From JBHJHK01 sp050330975 (lineage in GTDB: Bacteria > Pseudomonadota > Gammaproteobacteria > Competibacterales > Competibacteraceae), in contig JBHJHK010000024.1 of assembly GCA_050330975.1 (NCBI GenBank), positions 1 to 6,956 of the forward strand: a stretch of DNA of 6,956 nt, given 5' to 3'. This document shows positions 1 through 6,595 of this stretch, piece after piece. A model generated the notes under the pieces. The model was not told where the DNA came from. It did not search any database and was given only the letters and a program-made list of their open reading frames with translations. A program made the translations under genes and the position numbers. The first letter of the stretch is position 1; each line of letters starts with the position of its first letter.

Positions 1-1
1 C

Positions 2-724
2 GTGGCGCCCTTTTGCCGCAAGTTCCCCCACCCCGGGGTCCAGGCCCTAACACGCCAGGGACGGTTACCGGCCGACGACCCTGCCCTCCCCCGGCTGCAC
101 TTGTGTTTCATTGCCCCGACGATGGCGTTCCCGGCGCTGGGCTTTGTCGGGCGCAGTTCCCCCTGGCCCATGGGCATTCCCCGCCTCAAGCAACACCCCC
201 AAGCTCCCTCTCGCTCGGCCCTCAAACTCGAGGAGGCGCTGTTGACCTTTTTGACCTTTGATGAGCGGCGTCGGCGGCTGTTGCCAGGGCAGCGAGCGGT
301 GGACTTGGGGGCGGCGCCGGGGGGTTGGACCTGGCAGTTGGTGCGTCGCCATCTGTTTGTCACCGCGGTGGACAACGGCGCGTTGGACCCACGGCTCATG
401 GACTCGGGACTAGTGGAACACCTGCGCTGTGACGGCTTTCGCTATCGCCCGCCCCGTCCGGTGGATTGGATGGTATGCGACATGGTGGAAAAGCCCCTCC
501 AGGTGGCGACCCTGGCGGCCCACTGGTTGGCCAAAGGCGATTGTCGCGAGACGATTTTCAACCTCAAATTGCCGATGAAAAGGCGCTATGCCACGCTGGT
601 GGCTTGCCGGGCCAAAATCCCCCAGGTGCTGGGGCATACCCCCCACACCTTGCGCATTAAACAGCTCTACCACGACCGGGAGGAAGTCACGGCCCACCTG
701 GCGAATCCGAGCGCGATCGCTTGA
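2..724 (+). CDS. rlmM: 23S rRNA (cytidine-2498-2'-O)-methyltransferase RlmM, 5'-truncated by the window edge
   Basis: RlmM transfers a methyl group from S-adenosylmethionine to the 2'-OH of C2498 in the peptidyl-transferase region of 23S rRNA, in the cytoplasm. The visible 240 residues cover the end of the N-terminal RNA-binding part and the whole RrmJ/FtsJ-like Rossmann domain. The SAM-binding motif DLGAAPGGW is at residues 101-109. The K-D-K-E tetrad of 2'-O-methyltransferases can be assigned as K75 (SRSALKLEEA), D160 (CDMVEKP), K189 (FNLKLPMK) and a Glu of YHDREEVT (227/228). The blocks SSPWPMGIPRLK, WMVCDMVEKP and CRETIFNLKLP closely match the enterobacterial protein as I remember it. The family is about 360 aa, so roughly 120 residues lie left of the window and the GTG at position 2 is probably an internal Val. 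The 3' end overlaps the convergent hydrolase gene by 38 bp. Confidence 0.95.
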   Translation: MAPFCRKFPHPGVQALTRQGRLPADDPALPRLHLCFIAPTMAFPALGFVGRSSPWPMGIPRLKQHPQAPSRSALKLEEALLTFLTFDERRRRLLPGQRAVDLGAAPGGWTWQLVRRHLFVTAVDNGALDPRLMDSGLVEHLRCDGFRYRPPRPVDWMVCDMVEKPLQVATLAAHWLAKGDCRETIFNLKLPMKRRYATLVACRAKIPQVLGHTPHTLRIKQLYHDREEVTAHLANPSAIA

Positions 725-1442
725 CCTCTACCCCGTTGCGCCGGGAACGGCGGGGTCTCGGGACCGCCTCGAGGTGCTCTAGGCGGCGCAGGAAGTGCAA
801 CACGGCAGTCATGGCCCGGTTCCAGTTGTCCACTTCACTGTGGGGGGCGCTTTTGGGGGGTCTGTAACCGTGGTCGCCGGCGGGTAGCCAATGGAGGTCG
901 ATGGCCTTGGACAAAGGGTATTGGGCCACTTCGTCCCGGGTTCCCAGGGGATCCCGCTCCCCCTGGCAGATGAGGGTGGGGGTGACCAGGGTCTGGAGGT
1001 GGTCGGTGCGCAGCTGCCTCGGCTTGCCCGCCGGGTGGAAGGGGTAGCCGAGGCACAACAATCCGGCCACTGCCAACTCGTCGGCCACCAGGCTCGCCAT
1101 GCGACCCCCCATCGACTTGCCGCCGATGACCAAGCGCCGCCGCCCCTGGGGATCGGGAGCTAGGGCTGCCACCGTGTCCCGCCAGCAGGCCAACAACACC
1201 GCCTCTCGATCCGGAGGGCGGCGCCCGGCGGTGGAGGCCCGGTTTTGGATCATATAGGGAAACTCAAAGCGCACACAGCGCACCCCCCCCACCTCGTCAC
1301 CCCGGGCCACCAACCCCCCGGCGAAGGCCTCCATAAAGGCCGAGCGCATGCCCTGGCCAGCGCCGTGGGCCAGGACTACAGTCCAGGCGGCGGCGCTGGG
1401 CCCGTCGTGGATGAACTCGGCCAAGGCAGGTCCCACCCTCAA
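687..1442 (-). CDS. Alpha/beta-fold hydrolase of the KANL3/Tex30-like family
   Basis: This is a small cytoplasmic serine hydrolase of 251 aa whose substrate is unknown. The fold shows an N-terminal strand followed by the HGAG oxyanion motif (residues 26-29), a nucleophile elbow GGKSMGG with Ser110, an acid loop GERDPLG with Asp164, and HGY with His191, so the Ser-Asp-His triad is complete. There is no signal peptide or membrane segment. The start is TTG at 1442, overlapping the TGA of the upstream dipeptidase (TTGA); AAGG sits 4 nt before it. A GTG two codons further on is an alternative, and the first ATG (codon 32) would delete the HGAG motif. The hydrolase core appears to end near residue 222; the last ~28 residues are Arg-rich, look unconserved, and run into the 3' end of rlmM. 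Tight linkage suggests co-translation with the dipeptidase, but no shared substrate can be inferred. Confidence 0.85.
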   Translation of the reverse strand: MRVGPALAEFIHDGPSAAAWTVVLAHGAGQGMRSAFMEAFAGGLVARGDEVGGVRCVRFEFPYMIQNRASTAGRRPPDREAVLLACWRDTVAALAPDPQGRRRLVIGGKSMGGRMASLVADELAVAGLLCLGYPFHPAGKPRQLRTDHLQTLVTPTLICQGERDPLGTRDEVAQYPLSKAIDLHWLPAGDHGYRPPKSAPHSEVDNWNRAMTAVLHFLRRLEHLEAVPRPRRSRRNGVEVKRSRSDSPGGP

Positions 1443-1452
1443 GGCGCCTTGA
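1439..1452 (-). promoter_or_regulatory. 14-bp perfect palindrome at the dipeptidase stop / hydrolase start junction
   Basis: TCAAGGCGCCTTGA is its own reverse complement. Read on the minus strand, the 5' arm holds the AAGG that could serve as ribosome binding site for the hydrolase, and the 3' arm holds the hydrolase TTG start and the dipeptidase TGA stop. In mRNA it could fold as UCAAG-GCGC-CUUGA, hiding both signals until the upstream ribosome arrives. The palindrome is seen directly. The coupling role is inference, and the stem is short. Confidence 0.35.
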
Positions 1453-2803
1453 AATTGTGATGGAAATGGGCGATGGCTTCGATGCCCCGATAGAAGTTCT
1501 CCAAACCAAAGTGCTCGTTGGGGGAATGGAGGGCATCTTCGGGCAGCCCTAGACCCAGCAACACGGTGTCTACTCCCAGGGCTTGTTTAAAGAGTGCCAC
1601 GATGGGATTAGATCCCCCGCTCCTCAAGGGGTGGGGGGTCTTGCCAAAGGCGACTTCAAAGGCGCGACTTGCGGCGCGGTAGGCCTTGGAATCGGTGGCG
1701 GTCACCGCCGCCTCGCCGCCGTGGAGGTTTTTGACCGCCACTCGGACCCCTGGAGGCGCCAGGGTGGGGAAGAACTCCGCGAACAACTGGGTGATTTTGG
1801 CGCTGTTTTGCCGGGGCACCAGGCGCATGGAGATCTTGGCGCAGGCCTTACTTGCAATCACCGTCTTGGCCCCCTCGCCGGTGTAGCCCCCCCAGATGCC
1901 ATTGACGTCCAGGGTGGGGCGGATGGAGGTTCGCTCGCGGGTGGTGAACCCCGCTTCACCATAGACCGCCCCGAGGTCCAAGCTTTTCTGGTAGGCGGCG
2001 ACGTCAAAGGGGATGGCAGCCATGGCCTGGCCCTCGGCCTCGGTGGGCAGGGCGACGTCGTCGTAAAACCCCGGCACGGTGACCCGGCCGTCGCCGTCGT
2101 GGAGGCAGGCGATCATTTGACACAGGGCGTTGATGGGGTTTTGCACCGCTCCGCCGTACATCCCCGAGTGGAGGTCGCGGTTGGGACCTGTGACCTCCAC
2201 CTCCACATAGCTCAAGCCCCGCAGCCCCGTGGTGATGCAGGGATGTTCGAGGCTGCCCATATCGGTATCGGAGATCAGTACCACGTCGGCGGCCAAGTCC
2301 CCTTGGCGCTGGGCGACAAAGGCCGGCAAGCTCTGGGAGCCCACCTCTTCTTCGCCCTCGATGAGAAACGTCACATTGCAAGGCGCGCCACGGGTGGCCT
2401 GCAACAGCTCAAAGGCCTTGAGATGGGCGAACATCTGGCCCTTGTCGTCACTGGCTCCCCGGGCGTAGACGGCGCCGTCTTTGACCGTGGGCTCAAAGGG
2501 GGGGGAATCCCACAGCTCCACGGGGTCTGGCGGTTGGACGTCGTAGTGGCCGTAGACCAAGATGGTGGGGGCTTGGTCGTCGACTTTGTGGTGGCCGAGG
2601 ACGATGGGATGGCCCTCGGTCTTGCAAATCTCCACGGCCTGGACACCGATTGTCTCCAGTTGCCCGGCCACCCACTCGGCGGCGTGGCCCACATCGGCCT
2701 GGTACACGGAGTCGGCGCTGACCGAGGGAATGCGCAGCAAGTCGAACAGTTCGGCCCGGAAACGGTCTTTATGGGTCTCGATATAGGGGCGGATGAAATC
2801 CAT
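1439..2803 (-). CDS. M20 family metallopeptidase (dipeptidase, carnosinase/ArgE/DapE superfamily)
   Basis: This is a predicted dinuclear zinc (or manganese) dipeptidase acting on short peptides in the cytoplasm. Its 454 aa match the usual length of the carnosinase-like M20 branch. Motifs in order: GHYDVQ with metal ligand His86; ASDDKG with bridging Asp119; EGEEEVGS with catalytic Glu152 and metal ligand Glu153; ISDTD with Asp179; DLHSGMYGG with His212, which in this family reaches across the dimer; and ALHSPNEH with metal ligand His426. All expected ligands are present. Residues ~195-365 form the inserted dimerisation ('lid') domain. ATG at 2803 is preceded by AAAGG at 8 nt. There is no signal peptide. 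The gene is divergent from the EamA transporter (53 bp) and coupled to the hydrolase downstream. Exact specificity (dipeptide, beta-Ala-His, acylated amino acid) cannot be read from the sequence. Confidence 0.93.
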   Translation of the reverse strand: MDFIRPYIETHKDRFRAELFDLLRIPSVSADSVYQADVGHAAEWVAGQLETIGVQAVEICKTEGHPIVLGHHKVDDQAPTILVYGHYDVQPPDPVELWDSPPFEPTVKDGAVYARGASDDKGQMFAHLKAFELLQATRGAPCNVTFLIEGEEEVGSQSLPAFVAQRQGDLAADVVLISDTDMGSLEHPCITTGLRGLSYVEVEVTGPNRDLHSGMYGGAVQNPINALCQMIACLHDGDGRVTVPGFYDDVALPTEAEGQAMAAIPFDVAAYQKSLDLGAVYGEAGFTTRERTSIRPTLDVNGIWGGYTGEGAKTVIASKACAKISMRLVPRQNSAKITQLFAEFFPTLAPPGVRVAVKNLHGGEAAVTATDSKAYRAASRAFEVAFGKTPHPLRSGGSNPIVALFKQALGVDTVLLGLGLPEDALHSPNEHFGLENFYRGIEAIAHFHHNFKAP

Positions 2804-2856
2804 GACAATGGCCTTTGTTGATGCAAATGGATGTGGCGCTTGATGGGTTTTGACCC
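2804..2856. promoter_or_regulatory. Divergent intergenic region between dipeptidase and transporter
   Basis: These 53 bp must carry the ribosome binding sites of both genes and probably part of both promoters. The minus-strand AAAGG serves the dipeptidase. For the transporter only a weak GATGGG (2842-2847) precedes the GTG. A small inverted repeat GGGT-TTTG-ACCC (2845-2856) abuts the transporter start. I see no convincing -35/-10 pair on either strand. Confidence 0.4.
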
Positions 2857-3720
2857 GTGTTGAACTATGCCCTGCCCTTGGGGGCGGCGGTGCTCTATGC
2901 CCTGGCGGCCCTGGTGGGCAAGACGGCCTTCAGCCGGGGGGCGACGGTGTGGCAGGTGGCCGCGTTGGTCAACACCACCTTGGCCGCGCTGGTGATGCCC
3001 TTGGCATTCCTGGGCCAGGGACCTTGGACCGCCGCCATGGTGGGCCCGGCCCTGTTGTGCGCCGGCCTGGTGCTCGCGGGCAACATCACCAATTTTTTGG
3101 CCCTCCACCGGGGGGATGTGTCCATCGTCACCCCGGTGATGGGCACCAAGGTGGTCATCGTCGCCCTCCTGGGTTGGTCGTTGTTTGGCCAGGCGGTCAC
3201 ACCGATGCTTTGGGCCGCGGCGGCGTTGTGCGCCATGGGCATTGCCCTCCTCCAGGGCAGCACCCCCAAGGGGGGCAGCCCGTGGGCCGCCGTGGGGTTT
3301 GGTTTGGCCAGTGCCACGGCCTTCGCCGGGGTAGACGCCTCGGTGGCTCATTTCACCCAGCACTTTGACCCCTACCGTTTCTTGCGCTTGTTGGCGCTGT
3401 TTTTGATGGGGCTTTCCCTCCTGACCTGGGTACTCCTCGACAGGGACAAGCCCTGGCCGCGGAGTTGGCGAGCCTATGGTGCCGCTGGGCTCATGGCCTT
3501 CCAGGCGCTTTTGATGACCATCGCCGTGGGTTTTGGCGGCAACCCGGTGGTGGTCAACATCGTCTACGGCACCCGGGGCCTGTGGGCCATCGTTCTCGTG
3601 CTGGTGTTGGGAAAAATTCTAGACTACCGGGAAGCGGGGCGACGGGGGATCACCGTCGCCGTGCGGCTCTTGGGGGCCTTGTGTCTGTTCGGGGCGGTGG
3701 TGCTATCCCTCAAAGGCTGA
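2857..3720 (+). CDS. EamA/DMT superfamily transporter (10 predicted TM helices)
   Basis: This is an inner-membrane transporter of the drug/metabolite transporter type; the substrate cannot be told. At 287 aa it has the standard length for two tandem EamA repeats of five helices each. Predicted hydrophobic segments lie near residues 5-21, 33-52, 62-82, 92-110, 117-134, 143-163, 172-194, 206-226, 235-254 and 268-285. The end of the first repeat carries the typical block GNITNFLALHRGDVSIVTPV (75-94), where helix 3 passes into helix 4. The equivalent block in the second repeat is around residues 226-240 (GFGGNPVVVNIVYGTRG). The start is GTG 2857 or the adjacent TTG 2860, because no ATG lies upstream of the first helix. 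The gene is divergent from the dipeptidase and convergent with ispG, with 20 bp between stop codons, so it is probably monocistronic. Confidence 0.85.
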   Translation: MLNYALPLGAAVLYALAALVGKTAFSRGATVWQVAALVNTTLAALVMPLAFLGQGPWTAAMVGPALLCAGLVLAGNITNFLALHRGDVSIVTPVMGTKVVIVALLGWSLFGQAVTPMLWAAAALCAMGIALLQGSTPKGGSPWAAVGFGLASATAFAGVDASVAHFTQHFDPYRFLRLLALFLMGLSLLTWVLLDRDKPWPRSWRAYGAAGLMAFQALLMTIAVGFGGNPVVVNIVYGTRGLWAIVLVLVLGKILDYREAGRRGITVAVRLLGALCLFGAVVLSLKG

Positions 3721-3734
3721 CCCCCGGCGCGGGT
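3720..3734. terminator. Weak GC-rich hairpin between convergent transporter and ispG ends
   Basis: The 20-bp gap between the two stop codons contains ACCC...GGGT arms (3720-3723/3731-3734) or, alternatively, CCCG-GCG-CGGG (3723-3733). Neither strand has a following T-run, so this is at best a weak bidirectional terminator. Confidence 0.15.
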
Positions 3735-3740
3735 TGGGCC

Positions 3741-4997
3741 TCAAACTTCGGCGTTGGCCGCAGCTGGGGCCTTGGCACCGTAGGTCTTGACCACATAGTC
3801 CTCGACGATGGCCTTGAAGTCGGCGGCGATGGTATCGCCCTTGAGGGTCACGGTCTTCTCGCCGTCGACGTAGACCGGGGCCACGGGATACTCCCCAGTG
3901 CCGGGGAGGCTGATGCCGATGTGGGCCCGTTTGCTCTCCCCGGGGCCGTTGACCACGCAACCCATGACGGCCACGATCATCTCCTCCACCCCGGGGTAGT
4001 CCTGGTGCCAAACGGGCATCTTGGCCTGGAGATAGCCTTCGATGTCTTGGGCCAAGCGCTGGAAGTAGTCGCTGGTGGTGCGCCCACATCCCGGACAGGC
4101 CACCACGGTGGGCTTAAACGAGCGGATGCCCATGGACTGGAGGATCTCCTGGGCCACCTGGACTTCTTGGGTGCGGCTGCCCCCGGGCTCGGGGGTGAGG
4201 GAAATGCGAATGGTGTCGCCGATGCCCTCCTGGAGCAACACACTGAGGGCCGCCGTGGAGGCGACGATACCCTTGATCCCCATCCCCGCCTCGGTGAGGC
4301 CCAGGTGGAGGGGGTAGTCGCAGCGCTTGGCCAAATCCCGATAGATGGCGATGAGATCCTGGACGTCGGAGACCTTGACGGAGATGATGATTTGGTCGTG
4401 GCCAAGACCCAGGGCTTCGGCTTTCTCGGCGCTGTCCAACGCCGAGACGATCAAGGCTTCCCGGGTCACCTCCCGGGCGTCCTTGGGCTCGGCGAGCCTG
4501 GCATTGGCGTCCATCATATTCACCACTAACTCGGCATCGAGGCTGCCCCAGTTGACGCCGATGCGCACCGGCTTGTGGTATTCCCGGGCCAGGTCGATAA
4601 TGGTGGCAAATTGGGGATCGCGGCGAGGGCCGCGGCCGACGTTTCCGGGGTTGATGCGGTATTTGTCCAAATCTTTGGCGCAGCCGGGGTGGGCGGTCAA
4701 CAGTTTGTGGCCGTTGAAGTGAAAATCCCCCACCAAGGGCACCACGAGCCCGTCGTCTTGCAGCCTTTGGCGAATCTCGGGGACGGTTTTGGCGGCGGCC
4801 TCGCTATTGACGGTGATCCGCACCACCTCGGAGCCGGCGCGGGCCAGTTCGGCCACTTGGCGGGCGGTGGCCGCGGCATCGGCGGTGTCGGTGTTGGTCA
4901 TGGACTGGACCACCACAGGGGCCCCGCCGCCCACTTGGATCGAACCGACCATGACGCCAACGCTCTGGCGGCGGGGGGGGAAAAGGTGTTGAGACAT
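3741..4997 (-). CDS. ispG: 4-hydroxy-3-methylbut-2-en-1-yl diphosphate synthase IspG (GcpE)
   Basis: IspG carries out the penultimate step of the MEP isoprenoid pathway: reductive dehydration of methylerythritol 2,4-cyclodiphosphate to HMBPP in the cytoplasm, using a [4Fe-4S] cluster. Residues 14-~280 form the TIM barrel (QSMTNTDTAD, PLVGDFHFNGH, RINPGNVG, RIGVNWGSLD, LGLTEAGMGIKG, GDTIRISLTPEP). The C-terminal reductase-like domain carries the three cluster Cys residues, C301 and C304 (CPGCGRTTSD) and C347 (MGCVVNGPGESK), plus the cluster ligand Glu354. At 418 aa it is longer than the E. coli enzyme (~372 aa); part of the excess is between the second and third Cys (43 positions apart here, 32 in E. 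coli), as in beta/alphaproteobacterial IspG. ATG 4997 is preceded by GGAG at 6 nt. The context is monocistronic, without other MEP genes. Confidence 0.97.
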   Translation of the reverse strand: MSQHLFPPRRQSVGVMVGSIQVGGGAPVVVQSMTNTDTADAAATARQVAELARAGSEVVRITVNSEAAAKTVPEIRQRLQDDGLVVPLVGDFHFNGHKLLTAHPGCAKDLDKYRINPGNVGRGPRRDPQFATIIDLAREYHKPVRIGVNWGSLDAELVVNMMDANARLAEPKDAREVTREALIVSALDSAEKAEALGLGHDQIIISVKVSDVQDLIAIYRDLAKRCDYPLHLGLTEAGMGIKGIVASTAALSVLLQEGIGDTIRISLTPEPGGSRTQEVQVAQEILQSMGIRSFKPTVVACPGCGRTTSDYFQRLAQDIEGYLQAKMPVWHQDYPGVEEMIVAVMGCVVNGPGESKRAHIGISLPGTGEYPVAPVYVDGEKTVTLKGDTIAADFKAIVEDYVVKTYGAKAPAAANAEV

Positions 4998-5018
4998 GGC
5001 AAACTCCGCCTCGACGCG

Positions 5019-5033
5019 CTGTCTTTGAGACAG
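5019..5033 (-). promoter_or_regulatory. Small hairpin in the ispG leader
   Basis: CTGTCT-TTG-AGACAG on the plus strand is a perfect 6-bp inverted repeat with a 3-nt loop, ending 21 nt before the ispG ATG. In ispG mRNA it would sit just upstream of the GGAG ribosome binding site. A second 5-bp repeat, GAAGG-CGA-CCTTC, lies at 5069-5081. Both could equally be operator half-sites or chance. Confidence 0.25.
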
Positions 5034-5089
5034 GATGACTTGAGAAGGGGTGCTGGTGAGAGGGCGTTGAAGGCGACCTTCCGTGGGCC

Positions 5090-5095
5090 ATTGTA
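5090..5095 (-). promoter_or_regulatory. Candidate -10 element for ispG
   Basis: The minus strand reads TACAAT, five of six matches to the sigma-70 -10 consensus, which stands out in GC-rich DNA. It would start an ispG leader of roughly 85 nt. No recognisable -35 box lies 16-18 bp upstream, so this is a candidate only. Confidence 0.3.
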
Positions 5096-5117
5096 GCGCG
5101 AGTGGGGGGGACGCGTC

Positions 5118-5597
5118 GTGATCACCTGTGCCACCGTTGGCATGGACGCCCTGTCAGGCTTGTTGGCGCCCTATGGCCTTGAGGTCCACACCGTGGAGCC
5201 CGGGGCCCCCATCCCCGGCAGCTACTGGGGGGACAGGGAAGCGGGGTTGGTGGCGAGCGGTTTGTGGGTGCGACCCGACACGCCCCTCCATTCCGCCCTC
5301 CACGAAGCGTGCCACTTCATTTGTATGGACGAGGCCAGGCGCCACGGCCTTCACACCGATGCCGGCGGTGACGACTCGGAGGAGTGCGCCGTTTGCTACC
5401 TGCAAATTCTGTTGGCCGATGGCCTCGAAGGGGTCGGCCGCCAACGGTTGATGGCCGACATGGACGAGTGGGGCTACAGTTTTCGCCTGGGAAGTACCGC
5501 CCGCTGGTTAGCCGAGGACGCCCTTGACGCCCGCCGCTGGCTTATCCACTTTGGCCTCATCGACCCCGCGGGGAACCCAACGGGCCGCCGCCGCTAG
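5118..5597 (+). CDS. Uncharacterised HExxH-motif protein, putative zinc metallopeptidase-like
   Basis: I do not recognise a named family. The 159-aa protein has a short N-terminal region with a conserved-looking PGSYWGDREAGL block (33-44), then HSALHEACHFICMDEAR with the zinc-site motif H62-E63-A-C-H66. The acidic stretch DDSEECAVCYLQ (85-96) follows, where Glu88 or Glu89 lies about 22-23 residues after His66, a plausible third ligand in the gluzincin manner. Three Cys (65, 90, 93) lie close to the site and could also bind metal. The C-terminal part is soluble and Trp-rich (WGYSFRLGSTARWLAEDALDARRWLIHFG). There is no signal peptide or TM segment. The start is GTG 5118 with a GGGGGG run 7 nt upstream; ATG 5142 (codon 9) is an alternative with no clear ribosome binding site. 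It is divergent from ispG. Peptidase activity is inference from the motif only. Confidence 0.75.
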   Translation: MITCATVGMDALSGLLAPYGLEVHTVEPGAPIPGSYWGDREAGLVASGLWVRPDTPLHSALHEACHFICMDEARRHGLHTDAGGDDSEECAVCYLQILLADGLEGVGRQRLMADMDEWGYSFRLGSTARWLAEDALDARRWLIHFGLIDPAGNPTGRRR

Positions 5598-5729
5598 GGT
5601 GATTGCGGGCGCCTTCGGCACTTCTCCCCTCCAAGACCACCCGCGCCCGGTCGGCGTATTTCGCCAGCCAACCCGGACGCAAACTCAAGGCCCCAAGGGG
5701 CATCATAACGACACAACGGAGAGCACCTC
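5598..5729 (+). other. 132-bp intergenic spacer
   Basis: This spacer between the HExxH gene and the DUF2189 gene holds no ORF. A short inverted repeat GGCG-TATTT-CGCC (5653-5665) lacks a following T-run. A -10-like CATAAC (5704-5709) has no matching -35. The clear signal is the ribosome binding site of the downstream gene, GGAG 8 nt before its ATG. Confidence 0.4.
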
Positions 5730-6566
5730 ATGAGCAGCGATACTATTCCCGTCGACCAAGGGAGCCTCGTCACCCCCCGGGTGCGGCGGGTGACGGCCGA
5801 TGATCCGTGGGTGTGGCTGACCAAGGGCTGGCGCGACACCCGAGAAACCCTCGGTCCGAGCCTGGCCTATGGCGCCATTTTTGTGGTGATGGGCTACGCG
5901 TTACTCCAGTACATCCAGTTCGAGTTCCGCTTTATGCTGGTGTTGACCGCCGGCTTTTTCCTGGTGGGGCCCTTTTTGGCCACGGGCCTCTACGACCTGT
6001 CCAAGCGCCTCGAGGAGGGCGACGAACCCACCCTGGGCAAGGCGTTGTTCGCCTGGCGGGGCAACATCAAGGGCATCATGCTGTTTGGCCTGTTGGTGGG
6101 GATTATCATGGTGGTCTGGGTGCGGCTAGCGGCGTTGGTCTACGCCTTACTCGTGGCCAGCAGCGACAGTTTTGTGGTCAGCGATTCGGTGGATCAGCTG
6201 TTCTTCAGCGGTGCGGGGCTGACCTTTCTCATCGCCTTTACCCTGGTGGGCGGGGTGTTGGCGGCGTTGGTGTTCGCCATCGGGGCGGTGTCCATCCCCA
6301 TGATGGTGGATGACAAAAACAGCGACATTTTCACTGCCGTGGTCACCAGTTTCACGGCGGTGCGCCACAACCTGGGGCCAATGACCCTGTGGGCGGCCCT
6401 GATCGTGGTATTCATCGGTGCTGGGTTGTTGACCTTTTACTTGGGTCTCGCCATCACCTTACCCATCGTTGGCCACGGCACCTGGCACGCCTACCGGGCT
6501 TTGGTGGAGCGGTCGGATCTTCCCCTGCCCGCCGACGCCAGCGTCAGTCCCCCAGCCGATCAGTAA
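5730..6566 (+). CDS. DUF2189 domain-containing integral membrane protein
   Basis: This 278-aa inner-membrane protein has unknown function. A ~40-residue polar N-terminus carries the block PRVRRVTADDPWVWLTKGWRD (16-36), typical of the family. Hydrophobic segments follow near residues 44-61, 67-88, 115-144 (possibly one long helix or a pair), 162-190 and 216-247, suggesting about six helices. The loop GLYDLSKRLEEGDEPTLGKALFAWR (86-110) is the most recognisable DUF2189 motif, and IPMMVDDKNSDIFTAVVTSFTAVRHN (189-214) the second. The C-terminus is a short acidic/proline tail. ATG 5730 has GGAG 8 nt upstream. The gene is convergent with the anti-sigma gene (32 bp between stops) and may be read from its own promoter. 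Family assignment is by motif memory; no activity can be inferred. Confidence 0.85.
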   Translation: MSSDTIPVDQGSLVTPRVRRVTADDPWVWLTKGWRDTRETLGPSLAYGAIFVVMGYALLQYIQFEFRFMLVLTAGFFLVGPFLATGLYDLSKRLEEGDEPTLGKALFAWRGNIKGIMLFGLLVGIIMVVWVRLAALVYALLVASSDSFVVSDSVDQLFFSGAGLTFLIAFTLVGGVLAALVFAIGAVSIPMMVDDKNSDIFTAVVTSFTAVRHNLGPMTLWAALIVVFIGAGLLTFYLGLAITLPIVGHGTWHAYRALVERSDLPLPADASVSPPADQ

Positions 6567-6595
6567 GGCCCTGTGACGAGTGGCTGACGCTGGCG
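6536..6595. repeat. 12-bp perfect inverted repeat around the DUF2189 stop codon
   Basis: CGCCAGCGTCAG (6536-6547) is the exact reverse complement of CTGACGCTGGCG (6584-6595). In RNA the stem could extend inwards by a U-G and a C-G pair. The 36-nt loop contains the DUF2189 TAA. No T-run follows either arm, so it is not a textbook intrinsic terminator, though it may act as a 3'-end hairpin for both convergent transcripts. Confidence 0.55.

Noticed and set aside
713..720. GCGATCGC octamer, the HIP1 motif of cyanobacteria
   Set aside because: I noticed only one copy in the window and it lies inside the rlmM coding sequence. The gene content (RlmM, RskA, long IspG) does not suggest a cyanobacterium.
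733..765. GC-rich imperfect hairpins just after the rlmM stop
   Set aside because: The stems are short or bulged, have no T-run, and lie within the hydrolase coding region. Not good enough to call a terminator.
1583..2821. 412-aa plus-strand open frame opposite the dipeptidase
   Set aside because: It is the antisense shadow of the M20 gene in GC-rich DNA. The translation is Gly/His/Asp-rich with no domain, while the minus strand encodes all M20 ligands.
2371..3363. 330-aa minus-strand open frame spanning the dipeptidase 5' end and the transporter
   Set aside because: It crosses the divergent promoter region and is out of frame with both real genes. Its composition is Pro/Arg/His-rich and low in complexity.
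3465..4529. 354-aa plus-strand open frame across the transporter end and ispG
   Set aside because: It overlaps two well-supported genes in other frames and shows no recognisable motif. It is explained by low stop-codon frequency.
5689..5701. GCCCC-AA-GGGGC repeat upstream of the DUF2189 gene
   Set aside because: The 2-nt loop cannot close as an RNA hairpin, and five-base GC arms are common in this composition.
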